From the NCBI RefSeq assembly GCF_000149955.1, contig NC_030988.1, positions 2,873,355 to 2,937,354 on the forward strand: a DNA stretch of 64,000 bases, given 5' to 3'. The notes beneath the pieces are model-generated. The model was not told the origin of the DNA and ran no database searches. It was given only the letters and a program-made list of their open reading frames with translations. Numbering within the stretch: the stretch's first letter is position 1; each line of letters begins with the position of its first letter. Positions 1 through 11,789 of the stretch are shown one piece after another. The DNA comes from Fusarium oxysporum f. sp. lycopersici 4287. Its lineage: Eukaryota > Ascomycota > Sordariomycetes > Hypocreales > Nectriaceae. A program made the translations under genes and the position numbers.

Positions 1-589
1 GGAATGGTCTCAATGACAACAGCACGTTGGAGCACATTGAGTTTTGCGTCGGTTAACTTACTCTAGTGCCACTTACGATCCCCACATTTGAAGTTGGAAA
101 GTTTACTGTATTTGGTGGAACGAACTTTATTCATCATTCTTGCTCAGCCAACAGCTTTGGCATCCGTTCAGGAGCGGAGGCGGTACGCAGCTAGTGGCTA
201 TTTTCGTTTCGTCAAATTTACCAGACCAGACCTAGCCACTTCTAGACGCCTACCAGACCTAAATAGAAACCTGCGAATAACTGGGACTGAGAAGAGTATG
301 TGCCTAAATGAGCGACTAATTTCCGCGTACCGTCGATAAGTCGACGACTTGGCTTAGGATGTTATGGAGGGGCATGGAGGGGCACCAGTTGGGGGGTTGA
401 GATGACGTAAATATTAACAGTTTTCGCATACGCATAGGCACTGAATAAGCATAAGATGGGCGTCCTCCGCTGCGTCTCATCTCTGCTCTCATCCTTCTGC
501 CATATATCGCTGTCATCAAATTCTATCCAGACTTCCAAATTCATGTTCCCTGCCTCCAGCTGAATTCTTATGCACTGGTAATACTCACT
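1..589. other. No recognisable gene
   Basis: This stretch has only short open frames, including one of 83 codons at 88-339, with no motif I recognise. It precedes the wall-protein gene at 590 and presumably contains its promoter. Confidence 0.5.
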
Positions 590-1181
590 ATGAAGTTCTC
601 TGCTGTTACTTTAACCATCTTCCTTGCGGTCTTTTCTCAGGTAAGCTCATCACAGAGCATTCTCATTACTGTCAGGCCACTAAGATGTTATCCTACGGGC
701 GCAACGAAGCGAGGTCTCCTCCATCAAAGACGCAGCGTCCTCTGCCCTTGAAAGTGCCAGCGGCATTGTCTCCTCCGCCAAAGGCGCAGCGTCCTCTGCC
801 GCGGGTCGAGCCTCCAGTGCCGTCGAGAGCGTCCGTGGTTCCATCTCCAGTGCTGTTGAGAGCAAGACCGGAAACGCTGCCTCGACCGCTACCAGCACCG
901 AGGCTTCTACCTCTGAGCATATCAATACTGCCGCGGCCGCCAGCATCAGCAGCGATATTGCCAGAATCAGCTCTGATATCCAAACTGCAAAGGGCGCCGT
1001 TTCCGCCTCTCTCCATTCAGCTCTGGAGTCGGCTAGCAGCGCTCTTGCGAGTGCCAAAGCAAGCGCGACTGCTTCCGCTACCACGTCCACAAGCACGTCT
1101 CAAGCCGCCGGTGCCATGCCCACTGCTGCCGTTGCCATAGGAGCCCTCATGGGCGGCGCTGCCGTTCTCGTTAATATGTAA
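590..1181 (+). CDS. GPI-anchored Ser/Ala-rich cell-wall protein
   Basis: Two exons, 590-640 and 714-1181, join in phase 0 to give 172 aa. The intron (641-713, GT-AG) has a CTAAG branch-like site about 30 nt before the acceptor and removes an in-frame stop at 681. Exon 1 encodes a 17-aa signal peptide core (MKFSAVTLTIFLAVFSQ). The mature part is almost only Ser, Ala, Thr and Val with repeated SSA/SAxxS units, as in O-mannosylated wall proteins. The C-terminus is a hydrophobic stretch of about 18 aa after small residues, typical of a GPI-attachment signal. By analogy it would be a structural or stress-related glycoprotein of wall or plasma membrane. The Pro-rich frame at 685-1140 and the long antisense frame are by-products of the biased composition. 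No family name can be given. Confidence 0.8.
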
Positions 1182-2648
1182 ACAGGCATGACGTTGACGA
1201 TATACTACGGCGGTATGCTCCAATCAGGAAGACAACTAACGTCGGGCTGACTGACTATGAGGCAAATAGTCATGTGCACAGGACTGTGTGGGGCTCAAGA
1301 CTCAGGATTAGTAGGTGCCAAAAAGGATATGCGGTATTGGATTGGTCTCCAATTCCGGCATCTGCTGTTATTGAAATGTTAATTGGTTAGGGAAGGTATT
1401 TTTAATAGTATTTATGAAAGGCCTCTCGGTTATTAAAGCCTCTTATAATAGCATAACGTACATGACAAGAAAATGCACCAGACAAGCGAGCGGCGTCAGC
1501 CAAAGGGTGTAGGTTTATCAAGTGTAACCAATGAAACCGGATAGTTGGAGTTTCGAGCTGCCCGGTTAGAGGACTGTTTCAGTATGTGGGATAACCCCTA
1601 AAGCTAAGCATTTAAGAACAGTTAGAAAGAGGGTTCCAGGCTACTCAAGGAGTAGAGGAGCAAGCAGCTCAATTCAATCATCGCTTCAGACCACATCTGT
1701 TGTTGCACCCCATGATCCACTTCTCCTCTGAGAAGTTGTTAGCAACAGTCCCCCACCACTGGCCTACCACCCTCTTTACTATGTAGTAGTAATATAGCTA
1801 GATCCAGCTGGAAGGCTGCTAGAGAAGCCTCTAAAAGTCAGAAGGCCTTGAAAAGGGCTCAAGATAGCCTCTTTTTCCTTCTATACCTCTCCTTTTCTCC
1901 ATATTTCTCTTGAAACAAATTGGGTTGTTGTGTTGTAGTTATTTCTAAGTTACATATATCCGAGAGGAGCACAGCTCCTTACATTGTATCCACATCCCAG
2001 CCACCAGCAGATCGGACCACCTCAGTCACATGGTTTCAACAGATCGTTATGTTACTCTTGCGGGAATGCGACGTCGGCCAAGGCAATCCCAGACTTTTTT
2101 GCAGATGATTGTACTACTACTACTGCTCTCTTACCGCGTCGGGTATTGATGAGCCCAATCACCAGCTAAATTTAAGTTCAGGTTCGCAACTTTCTTGTAC
2201 GAGTGAATAACAGAGCCTAGGTAATGTTGACGATGAGGCTTACGCGTTAGTAGACAATTCATAGGAGATTAATGATCAAGCCGTGCGAACCTAGGGCTAT
2301 TGGCATTTTTTCTTGAGTAGACTTTGCACTACCGACCTTAGTCCCCGAGATGACGAGTTCTCGGGCCGCGAGTCCCCCACATTTCGGTGTCGAAATGGAT
2401 CGGTTCATCGCCTAATACGAGGACAGTAATGGTGATGGTGGGCTTTGGGAGATGGACAGTAGACAGATCAACGGGTCAATTGGCTTCGGGATGAGCTAAA
2501 GTAAAAGTATGGATATCAAGAAAACCCGGACAAGTTCAAAATAATGCATCCAAGGTTTTAGATAAACCCACTAACATATAATAAACAAGTGGCCCACTAT
2601 ACTGTACAGCTAAAAACAGCCTACCCTATATGGCCTAAACTCTGTTAT
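1182..2648. other. Intergenic, no gene seen
   Basis: Low coding potential throughout, with short frames broken by many stops. Around 1960-2010 a stretch resembles sequence next to the MITE at 51205-51240 (shared text near catcccagccacca), so part may be repeat relic. Nothing else recognised. Confidence 0.45.
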
Positions 2649-3333
2649 AAAACCTTTGAATACAACTCTCCCCTGTAAAAATTCTTTCTTGGCACGCACT
2701 GTTAGTGCCGTGTTAGGAGCGGGATTTTCTGCAGGCCACGCGACCACACAAAACTGCGGGGATGCTATCGGCTCCCTAACAGCAGTTTTCAGAGAAGGAA
2801 TTTTGGAGAGTTCGCCTTCTCTGACAACACCTTTGTCGGATCTAATGGCGGCACCTCAGAACCAGAACGCCTTAGATATCGGAGGACGATGCCCATGGCA
2901 TCGGTAGCGACATCCTCCCGATCAACGACGCCGATTGCGATGGGTTTTTCTCCTTTGAAGGCAAGCCGCACCGTCGGCCTCTGATTCCTTCCCGAGGTTT
3001 TTCCCTGCCGCCGCGACAGTCGACTACGAGCTACAACTTGGTTACTGGAGATTGTGGACTGCGTCGGCAGATGTAGTGATGCGCGAGAGAATTCTGGTCG
3101 GTGGAAAAAGTTCGACAATAGATTGCCCCCGAACCCGCTGACGGGTGACGGGCTTGAGAAATACAGCACCTTTTGTGCCATTGGTATGCTGGATGGTGAA
3201 GGAAGCGGGGTTTCCCTGTACCTAGCTAGCTCAGCACGTCTTTTGCTCCAGTAGGAGATCTGGCTTCGTTACAGCCACCCAGACGAAAAATATACAAACA
3301 AACAAACAAACAAACAAACAAAACCTTTGAATA
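2649..3333 (+). mobile_element. Retroposed segment with target-site duplication
   Basis: A 14-nt direct repeat (aaaacctttgaata) occurs at 2649-2662 and at 3320-3333. The 657 bp between them end on the plus strand in a (CAAA)n tail. A long direct repeat plus a simple 3' tail is the signature of target-primed reverse transcription, as used by LINEs and SINEs. The insert has no reverse-transcriptase motif. It contains an 83-codon frame on plus and a 130-codon frame on minus (2789-3181), neither recognised. It may be a SINE-like unit, a truncated LINE 3' end or a retroposed transcript. The mechanism call is fairly good; the identity is unknown. Confidence 0.6.
3295..3323 (+). repeat. (CAAA)n microsatellite tail
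   Basis: Seven tandem CAAA units sit at the 3' end of the retroposed segment, immediately before the second copy of its target duplication. Confidence 0.9.
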
Positions 3334-3839
3334 AGAACTCTTAATATTTAGTTTTAGTATATTAAACTATTTACAACATACTTTTTGAAATGTTCTGAAT
3401 ATACTATCAAGCTAGATGTAAAAACAATAATTCCATCACCATTAGACTTCAAAATACATCAAAATTCCCGTTGTTTTCGGATCTTGTTTCTCAATCAATG
3501 TGACATCTTAGACCTATTTGCTGTAGATTAAAAAAAGCGCCACCCGCTTCCTATGGCCTTGCTCATGACCACGTATTGGTCTACGCGCCTGACCACGAAA
3601 CCTGATACGATGTCGCGTGCATCCCCTTTGTAACTCCCCTGCTCCCCAAGACTAACTCGTCTTGGTATCGTCGAACACTGTTTTTCGTCAAACTATTTCA
3701 CGAGGTGACGCACCGATGCGTCACTCAGCGCAACGTTAAAATGGCCGACCGCCGGGATGTCGAGCAAGTGCTTGGTCAGGATAACCATCACGACTTTACA
3801 TCTTTACATATTGTCGCCTTTGACATCATTGAATGAGCA
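3334..3839. other. Intergenic, upstream of phosphoesterase
   Basis: AT-rich sequence followed by about 300 bp of mixed composition. It presumably holds the promoter of the gene at 3840; no element could be assigned. Confidence 0.4.
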
Positions 3840-5163
3840 ATGATACGGCACAATATTGCGATAGCTTTCCTTGTCGCTCTTGGCTATGGAGCTGAGGTCA
3901 ACAACACCAACCTTGAGCCATTGCAGTTCAAGAAGAATGGCACTTTTCAGATTGCCATCTTTTCAGACATGCATTTTGGACAATGTTAGTCACGCAACCA
4001 TCCCTCGTCGCAAATTGTGCGATTGACTCTTTATTATAGATGAATCAACCATAGGCCCTGAACAAGATCGCAACTCTGTCGAAGTAATTCGCAAGGTGCT
4101 CGACTATGATACACCAGATCTTGTAGTTCTCAACGGGGATCTCATCAATGGTGACTCCACCTACGCCCATAACAGCACACATTATATTGACCAGATTGTC
4201 AAACCTATGGTTAATCGCAGTCTCACCTGGGCGTCCACCTACGGCAACCATGACCACAACTATAACATTGCCGGTGATGATATTCTAGACCGCGAGCAGA
4301 TGTGGCCTGGGTCGCGCACTCAAAAAATGGTCAACGAAACAATGTCCGGCACAACCAACTACTGTCTCGCTGTCTACCCGGCCAACTGTATCGACACCAC
4401 CGATTGCAGCCCTCGACTTCTCCTGTGGTTCTTCGACGGCCGCGGCGGTAACTATTATCAAGGTAGTTCGCAGCAGAACTGGGTTGACCAGAGTGTCGTA
4501 GATTGGTTCAATAAGACCAGCACGGAATTAACCAACAAGCACAACAAGACCATCCCTTCGCTCACCTTTGTCCACGTACCCATCAACGCGAGTATCGCAT
4601 TCCAGGAACAGGTTGGAGTTCGCAAAAACTACCAGCCAGGTATCAACGACGACCCTCCGGTCCCGCAGCAAGGTTACGGCTGGTGTGCGAATGGAACTCC
4701 TACCTACGATTGCTCGTACGGCGGCCAGGATGTACCTTTCATGGAGGCTTTGGTCACGATACCAAGAATCATCGGTTTGTTCTACGGCCACGACCATGGT
4801 AACACTTGGTGCTACCGCTGGAATAGGAAATTGGATGGAATGACGATCGAAGGCAACGGCATCCACCTCTGCTATGGACAGCATTCGGGTTACGGAGGTT
4901 ATGGTGACTGGATTCGCGGTGCACGAGAGATTATTGTGACAGAAGACAAGCTGGACAACAATGAGGTCGATACCTATATTCGCCTCGAATCTGGCGACGT
5001 CGTGGGAGCTGTGACGCTGAACTCATCCTTCAACGAAGACTACTACGCTGCAACACCGAATACAATGACCTACATGTCGGAGGGAGAGAGCAGTGAATTC
5101 TTGAGCATTTTATTAGGCTCCGAACTTATTGTGGCAGCGGCGATTGCTTGGCTAAGTCTCTGA
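3840..5163 (+). CDS. Secreted calcineurin-like metallophosphoesterase
   Basis: Exons 3840-3984 and 4040-5163 (intron 3985-4039, GTTAGT...TAG) give 422 aa. The N-terminus is a signal peptide. Metallophosphoesterase motifs follow in order: FSDMHFG (D43, H45), NGDLINGD (D82), YGNHDH (N118, H119), FVHVP, and YGHDHGN near residue 295. These bind the two metals and the scissile phosphate in this superfamily. Several N-x-S/T sites and paired Cys fit a secreted glycoprotein. The last 20 residues are hydrophobic after a Ser/Glu-rich stretch, so a GPI anchor or membrane tail is likely. Its closest style is the fungal purple-acid-phosphatase-29/DCR2-like group; the substrate is not evident. The ATG was chosen because it opens the signal peptide. 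The frame is intact although a transposon lies 65 bp past the stop. Confidence 0.85.
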
Positions 5164-5228
5164 GGATGTTGTTTAAATGATTCATGATAATCTATGTTTT
5201 TGAGAGTGCGAATACACGATTTAATTTA

Positions 5229-8090
5229 CGCGTTGGCTCGAGCCGTGGGGGGCAACTAAGCAAGCTTAGTTGGGCACAAAAAGGCGGGACAGTCACAAAA
5301 CGGTGGGACACCCACTGGGCCCGATTTTTGGTGTGTTTTGCGGCATTGTCAATGTATCTTCATTCTGAAGGCGTCAAAAGAGGTTAAATTGCTGAATCAA
5401 TTGAAATGAAGCTTCCTGTGATGATATATATGCTATTGACTGTAACTGTAAGAGGGAAATAGCTGCAGCGGCGGCAAGCTTGCCTGCCGATTGATGACGC
5501 TTTCTCTAGTAAATTGGGTGCTTTCCTGTCCTTCTCGAGGCCTGTGACTTGCTCCTATAGCAGATCTTTCTTCTTCAATGAGGGAAATGAGGGCATCGCG
5601 AAATTGGGCTTGGTGTTGAGCCGGGCATGGTGTTGAGGGCACCGTTGGAAGGGGGGACTCGTAGTCAGGCAGGCAAGGCGGCGATGTGGGCATCGCGACT
5701 TCCTCTTCTTCCGATAAATCGATGAGGCTATCTTCTTCGTTAAAATCGGCATCAGCCGGCGGTTGCGTAAGTTGAAAATCGACAGAGTCATCGCTGTTGA
5801 GAAGGCCGGATAAATCTGCTGCTGAGAGGGGCTTTGCTGCGAAGCCGGCGTTGCGAATAGCCTCACGAGCTTCCGGGGCAAGCTGGGTATCAATCATGAA
5901 GCAATCTTCCTTCTTCTTCAGCTGTAAGGATATCTCGGCTCGTGATGCATCGAGAGAAGCATATTCTACATCTCTTTTGGTGTGTTCAAGCCACTGTTTA
6001 AAGCGCATCTTCTTTTCAACGCCGTCGACGATAACCTCTTTCTTTTGCTGCCACTCAGCTTTTATCTCTTCCATCTGCCGTATTGCAAAAGATCGTATAT
6101 TTCGAAGCTGTGATCTTTGCTCAGCCTTTGCACCTACTTCAATAAATTCAGCCTGTTGTTCACGAAGCTCTTCTAAGCTTATATTATGAAAATAATCTCC
6201 TACCGGTCTTCCTCGCTTTCCGCGCTTTCTCTGATGATATCTCTTCTCAATACGCTGTTGACGATCTGCAACGTGTTTTTTCACGATATCTTCAAGCACC
6301 ACAGCTTCGCTGACGATCTTCTGTATAGCTTCAAGTCCCCGGCGCGTTGGGGAGCTCAGAATATCGTGATAGCGGTTGCCGACATCTCTTGCTGTATCAG
6401 AGGCCATAGGGAAGCGATTTTCCGCCGGTAAGAGTGAAGATAACGCCGGATCAATAGCCTGACGAGTCTTCAACTTCTTCTTCAGCAGATAACTAACCGC
6501 CGGCGCCTCGGTCGGCGGGAAAATGCCTGACTTTTCGAAGCCGGCGATGATGTGGGCAGCTGTGAAGCCTTCTTCAAAGATCTCCTGATATTGTAAGAAT
6601 TAGTATGTGAAAAGACCCCTTTTTAGAGAAGATGTGAGTTGCTAACACATACCTTGAAGGAGCCTGCAAAGTCACGGCGGTTGAACGTCAGATTTCCCTT
6701 CCGCAAAGCTTCTCGCAGCCTTTTTTTGGTGTGCATTCTTTAACCACTGAAAAACGCCTAGGTCCATCGGTTGAAGCATATGTGTTGAATGAGGAAGAAG
6801 GAAAGCAACGAGGATATTGAATTTTATACAATATTCTCTGAAGGCGAAGGAGCCGTGACCGGAGAAGCCGTGACCGGAGAAGCCGTCGATTATGAGCAAC
6901 CGCCACACGAGCTCTTCTTCCTCCTTTCCTTCCGTGCCCGGAGGCGTGTCATATGGGGTAATAGGGTCAAATTCGCTTTTTAGGTGCTCGTTACACCCGA
7001 ACCACTGCTCAAAATCCAGCTGACGATGTTGTACAGTAGCAGATTTCTCCCAAGACCACCGGTTGAAGTGCTTCGCCCACTCAAGCGTTATCTCGGCGTT
7101 GGAAAAAGCGGTTTCTGACTGTGCAAATCGCATATTAGGATCACCATCGATATCTGACCACTCTATCGTTGGAAAAGCTTTGAAGATAAGCCAAGGAGGA
7201 GTAGTTGCTCCTGCGGCATTACCTGTACCAATCACCGTACAAGTCTCCCTATCTTCCGCCGAGAATACCTCTGTTGGAGTCTTCTTCTTGGTACGTACGA
7301 CGAGGCATTGCACGCGCTCTCGCAGTATTCCGACTCTAATTCCGGCTTGATCAGCATTCCAACACTCTGAGGCGCCGATCCTGTATCTGGTGATGACTTC
7401 AGAAAGTCGTTTAAACCACTGCTTCGTCTCCTCCACGCCGGCTTCTTCATACTCCTAGCGAGCGGCTTCTTTCGACTTCAAAATCGATGTATCAAGCTCG
7501 GGATGATCGTCACAGAAGCGACTATACCACATCTTTGAGACCGGCTGCGCAGCAGCATCACGGCGGCTTCTTATTGTATTTGCTGCATCTTCAATCTCGC
7601 CTTTAGAGGCCGGAAGACCAGACTTCTGCATCCAAACGATAAAGCATATGATAGCTTCTTCTTCGCCATCCGAAAGGAGTCGCGGCCGGCCCTTATTTGG
7701 CTCAGGAACCAGGCTAAAATCCGCTGTTTTGGCTTCTTCAAGCTGCTTGACGATACGCGCAATGGACGACTTGTGGGAGCCCTTGTACTGCCGCTCAGCA
7801 TCGCGTATTGAAAGAGGCTTCCTTATCATATTAGAAGCATCACGAGAGAGTCCCATTTGGAGTCGTTGGCGTGAAGAAACCACCGCTTGAGCTGCTCTGA
7901 TATTTGCATTTAAAGGCATAATGCACTTGGACAAGAGTACTCCTTTTTTTGGCTAACTGGTGTCTAGATTTGGGTCGATTTCACATATAAAATCGAGGAA
8001 ATTCGCGACAGCCGGCGGAGCGGGGTTGTCCCACCGTTTTGTAGCCAACTAAGCTTGCTTAGTTGGCCCCCCCCGGCTCGAGCCAACGGG
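5229..8090 (-). mobile_element. Pogo/Fot1-type DNA transposon, decayed
   Basis: Inverted repeats of about 45 bp begin cgcgttggctcgagcc at 5229 and end ggctcgagccaacggg at 8090. Both ends include a near-palindrome around ctaagcaagcttag. The element (2862 bp) is flanked by TA at 5227-5228 and 8091-8092, the Tc1/mariner/pogo target duplication. The transposase is on minus and broken. The left flank is the 3' flank of the phosphoesterase, while the right flank is truncated LINE ORF2 sequence. Confidence 0.9.
5433..7919 (-). pseudogene. Pogo-type transposase, interrupted
   Basis: Read on minus from an ATG at 7919, the gene encodes an N-terminal helix-turn-helix/CENP-B type region. A DDE domain follows with CWNADQAGI (first Asp), LLIIDGFSGHG (second) and HMLQPMDLGVF (third), then a long Glu/Lys-rich C-terminal part. 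An intron fits 6585-6652 (GTATGT...CAG) and joins GSFK to EIFEEGFTAAH. Two lesions are visible: a TAG at 7455-7457 where the frame continues unchanged (probably CAG before), and a 1-nt loss in an A7 run near 6727 that shifts the frame before the NRRDF segment. A tandem duplication near 6880 encodes FSGHGFSGHG next to the second Asp. The product is not expected to be functional. Confidence 0.85.
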
Positions 8091-8092
8091 TA

Positions 8093-10835
8093 GTATTTCT
8101 TGGTAGCTCATTGCATACGTCTGCAATGCGTCTAAGAGGAGATATAAAGCGCCAAAAAGCTTTGATCCCTCATAAGAGGTTTCTGACTGGGTTAGTCCGC
8201 GGCAGCGTATAAATATCTACCTAAAGCTTGCTTGCTCTTCTCCAGAACCGTTCATAAATAGTCACTATATAAGCTTTTGCTTTGGCTACCCCTATAGCCA
8301 TGCTTATAAATGATCCTATATCTGCCCTATGCTCCAACTCTTTATACTCAATGAATAGCATATGCCGACGCCGTTTTGCACGCATGCATCCAGACGTTAG
8401 AGGCATAGTCTACCAAGGGAGCTACCATGGCTATATAGAGCTGTCTCGTTGTCGAGGGAGCCATCCCCTTCAGGCGTTTCAGTTTCATTGCAGCTTCTAG
8501 CCCCCTAGTCGCTGCCCTGGCCATGTGCTGTTTGTAGTGAAGGCGCGAGTCCATGACGACCCCAAAGACCTTGCCTTTGTCTTTGGGAGAGACTTTCTCG
8601 CCCTTGATGGTAAACGGATCCGAGTCTACCCTGCCTATGTATCTAGTAAAATGTATGATCACCGTCTTTTCCGCTTCAAAAGTTGCGCCGCTGCGCTTCT
8701 CCCAGTCCAGAGCCTTGTCGATTATTGCTTATATTCCTCTCCGGTTGCTCTGGGCTGTGGGCCCAGACACCCACGCATTATAGTCGTCAACAAATGCAAT
8801 GGCTCCGCCATTCCTGTCGATTTGGGTTTACACTAGATCCGCATTAAAGAATAGGAACAGCATCGGTAATAACGGCGATGCTTGCGGAAGTCCTGCTTGC
8901 GGCAGAGGTCAGCTTTCGGAGCCCTGGCCATTGATTGCGATGGTTGCAGTTCGCTCTGAAAAAAAGGCATCGATCCAGCGCAATAGACCCTCGGGGATCC
9001 CTCTCGCCTTCATCCGCTGCAGTAGCCTCTCTTTGCACACGCCATTGTATGCCCCTTTAACGTCGAAACTAACAAGGCTCACCACATCACGTGAGCGCCA
9101 TGCTGAGAAGATGTGTTCTTGCAGAAGTACGAGGGCTTGCTCTGCTGATCGTTGCTTGTACGCGCCAAAATGGTTGGTCGGAAGAAGTCCGTGGGTCTCT
9201 ACCGCGTAGGAGATTCTCTCGGCAACTACCGACTCCAGCACCTTACCCAGCGTAGCGAGAAGCGAGATCGGTCTCCACGCTTTCGCGATCGTGTAATCAT
9301 CTTTACCTGGCTTCTTGAGTGGGATGATTCGAGCATGTCTCCATTGGTCTGGTATCACGCCTTCGTCCAGTGATGCTTGGAAGATGGCGAGGACATCGTG
9401 TTTCACCGACGGCCAGACTTGCTTCCAGACGATCGCTGGTAGTCCATCTTCTCCTGGTGCCTTCCATGACTTTGTCGCCCACAGTTGACGTTCTACTTCC
9501 TCTAGAGTTAGGTTCGGCATCGTTACTGGATTTCTCTGTTGCCGCGGTCCTTCGTCTTCGATGTTATCTGGCAATGGCGGGAAGAACTTAGCTAAAAATT
9601 CTTCGGCTTGCTCTCGATGACTGGCCGTTGTTGTTCCGTCTGTCCTAACAAGCTGGGGTACTTTTCCAAAAGCTGCATCACCCCCAGACTTCATATACTT
9701 GGCTGCTTTCCAGATGTTATCATTATCCACCAGAAACTCCTTCCAATGAGTATTCTTCCGATGCCGTATGGCATCGTGGTATTGCTTCGCCGCAGCCTTC
9801 GCCGTAGTTTCTAGAACTTTAGCATTCTGTCCCGCACGCCTTGCGGCTCGGGCTCGATTTCTCCAGTGTGTGTATATACGCCGCAGCTGTGTGAGGTCAT
9901 GGGTCCACCACCGCTTTGCATATGGCGATGGTGTGGCTCTGGGTATCAGTGCTTGGACCGCATCCAAGACGGCCGACATCAACCTGTCCGTTTTCTGCTG
10001 CACCGTGCTTCCCACTGGCCTAACTCTCAGCGTCTCCACAATCCTACTATAGATCTCCTTCCAGGGTGCATTCTTGAACAGAAGTCTTTCTTCCTGTTTC
10101 GGTGCCGGGACTGAAATGTCGAACGCCGTCTCTATCATGCGATGGTCCGACCCGTGCTCCGTACCATGTATCGCGCATTTGATATTTGCGTCTGCAAGCT
10201 CCTCGGAAGCCAGAACCAAGTCAATGGTTGTCTCGTAGTCTCCGCTTTGCCATGTCTTTGTGCCCCAGCAAAGCAGACTCCAGAGCATGAAGTCGTTCAT
10301 CAAGTCGATGATAGAAACCGCCTCGCCCTGTCTTTCCACTGATACATTGTCTCCGTCCCACGTCTGGTCGTGGTGGTTAAAGTCGCCAGCAATTACTATA
10401 TCTACCGCTCTCCCCGATCTCCGTCTCACCTCTCTAATAGCTTTACGAAGCTTGGTGCATATGTCCTGTAGAGCTTGGGCGTCTCCTCCGGGTACGTAGA
10501 CAGACGCCGTGAAGACCAGACGATCTGGCAGCCGAACAACTGCTGCCGTTACGTCTGGGGACTCTACTGCCACCTGCTCCGCTTCCACTTCCTTGTTCAC
10601 ACAGAGCATGCTCCGAATCACCCATCTACCTTCCCTCCCTGTCGTAGGTATCATCTTGATCCACTTTTTGGTGCCCCATAGGTGTCGTCAATAGCCTGCC
10701 CTGGATCCTCCGTGCTTGGGGCTCTTGGATGGCTAATACGGTTGCATCCTGAATGTCCTTGCCGTTCATTAAACTATCATGTACCGGTCCCTGCTTTCTG
10801 ACATTCAGTTGAAATAGTCGGAATATGCTATTCAT
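8093..10835 (-). pseudogene. LINE ORF2: endonuclease and reverse transcriptase
   Basis: The ATG at 10835 overlaps the ORF1 stop (ATGAATAG), as is usual for Tad-type LINEs. Visible domains are an APE-like endonuclease ([31 protein letters not shown]) and a reverse transcriptase ([30 protein letters not shown], then AFVDDYNAW as the YxDD-type box). A frameshift lies near 10660 in an A5 run. In-frame stops follow at the SES/PLP, DLV/TQI and RGI/AII junctions, and several more near 8350-8320, after which the frame shifts again. Five or six of these stops would be CAR or CGA codons before a C-to-T change. The gene is dead; the RT fold is still easy to follow. Confidence 0.85.
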
Positions 10836-11640
10836 GCTGTGATGGATAGAGCTTCCGACAGTTTCTGCTGTATGACTTATGGGGGCCGCCGCATGGGATA
10901 CATTTCGGAATCGTTCCTGTGCATGCACTGTGGTGATGGCCTTCTTGCGCGCACCTTCCGCAAACTTGTGGTCTATCACAGTGATAGGCCTTATGGCTCG
11001 TGATCTGTTGGCAGTTGTAACATTGCTTGGGGCGGTCACGACGTTCTGTTGAAAAAAATTGGGAATCCCCCTTATCTTCAGGATTCAGACTATTAGTCTG
11101 AAAGTCCTAGATTTAAAGTTCAAAGTCCTAGATGAAACTATCTAGAGATATAAACCCGAGAAGAGCTCTCATCTCAATAAGAAACAACAAAGTTTCATAA
11201 AATATAATTTTCACCCAGCACTACTGCGCAATATAAACAACACGTTCAAACGCCTTTGTAGTACCGGATTCTCCTCCAGCCACAAAGAATCTTTCGTTGA
11301 TGAACCGCCTAGCTTCTGACCGTTTTTTTGAGATATACGACCATCGAGCCATACGCCTTGGGGGTGTCTCTCTTGCTGAGCCATGCTACCTTGGCAACTT
11401 CGGTGTCATTTTCTCGGCCGAGCATCTCGGTGAACTCAGCTCGAACTTCGTTCCTCTCGTCTAGTACCGCAATACGGCTGACATTATCCATTTCATTTAC
11501 AGTAAAGATCGAAATCGGTTGTCCCTTTTTGACACCCCTTGATTTATACCGCACGGACGTTTTTGACGGGGGCGTATTGCTTACACAATAATTCATCACT
11601 ATTGGCACAGTATCTATATACCCCTTGCTGACAGCTTACA
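10828..11640 (-). pseudogene. LINE ORF1 fragment with CCHC zinc knuckles
   Basis: The C-terminal half of the ORF1 (Gag-like) protein lies on both sides of the solo LTR. The part at 11309-11608 has the segment WLSKRD...GSMVVYL, like the WLTR...SSVVVEF segment of the other LINE at 31.95 kb. After a frameshift the frame reaches FERRDRP across the LTR and then shows CYNC, a CGRC/H/C knuckle and CIPCGGPH, ending in TAG at 10828-10830. These knuckles bind nucleic acid in LINE ribonucleoprotein particles. The N-terminal half is missing. Confidence 0.8.
11047..11242. mobile_element. Solo LTR with 5-bp target duplication
   Basis: A 196-bp unit begins TGTTG and ends CAACA, flanked by cgttc on both sides (11042-11046 and 11243-11247). 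No internal retrotransposon sequence is present, so it is the product of LTR-LTR recombination. It sits inside LINE ORF1. The same LTR recurs at 39644-41678. The family (copia or gypsy) cannot be told from the LTR alone; 5-bp duplications fit both. Confidence 0.85.
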
Positions 11641-11789
11641 TGCATGTTAAAACAGCGTGATGCGACTTCACAGCAGATTGTCGTCAACCTTTATTAGCTC
11701 CGAATCGTGACCTTCCTGAGACCTTGCTATAAGAAGCATATCTATCAATACATATATCTCATAGGGTTATATATATAAATCATCTAAGC

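Larger units (their letters stand above)
8093..11640 (-). mobile_element. Tad-type LINE, truncated and RIP-like mutated
   Basis: Minus-strand non-LTR retrotransposon remains: the C-terminal part of ORF1 with zinc knuckles, then ORF2 with endonuclease and reverse transcriptase. ORF1 is split by a solo LTR at 11047-11242. The LINE 5' end is lost near 11640 close to the MULE gene, and its 3' end stops exactly at the pogo insertion at 8091. A 3'-truncated LINE is unusual, so the junction at the pogo element probably records a deletion. Confidence 0.85.

Noticed and set aside
88..339. 83-codon ORF with a YFRFVKF segment resembling aquaporin C-termini
   Set aside because: Similarity is limited to a few residues with no membrane helix around it; it does not supply the lost aquaporin half.
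680..1140. Long Pro-rich and antisense frames over the wall-protein gene
   Set aside because: They arise from the biased Ser/Ala codon composition; the GPI-protein frame has signal peptide, intron and anchor signal.
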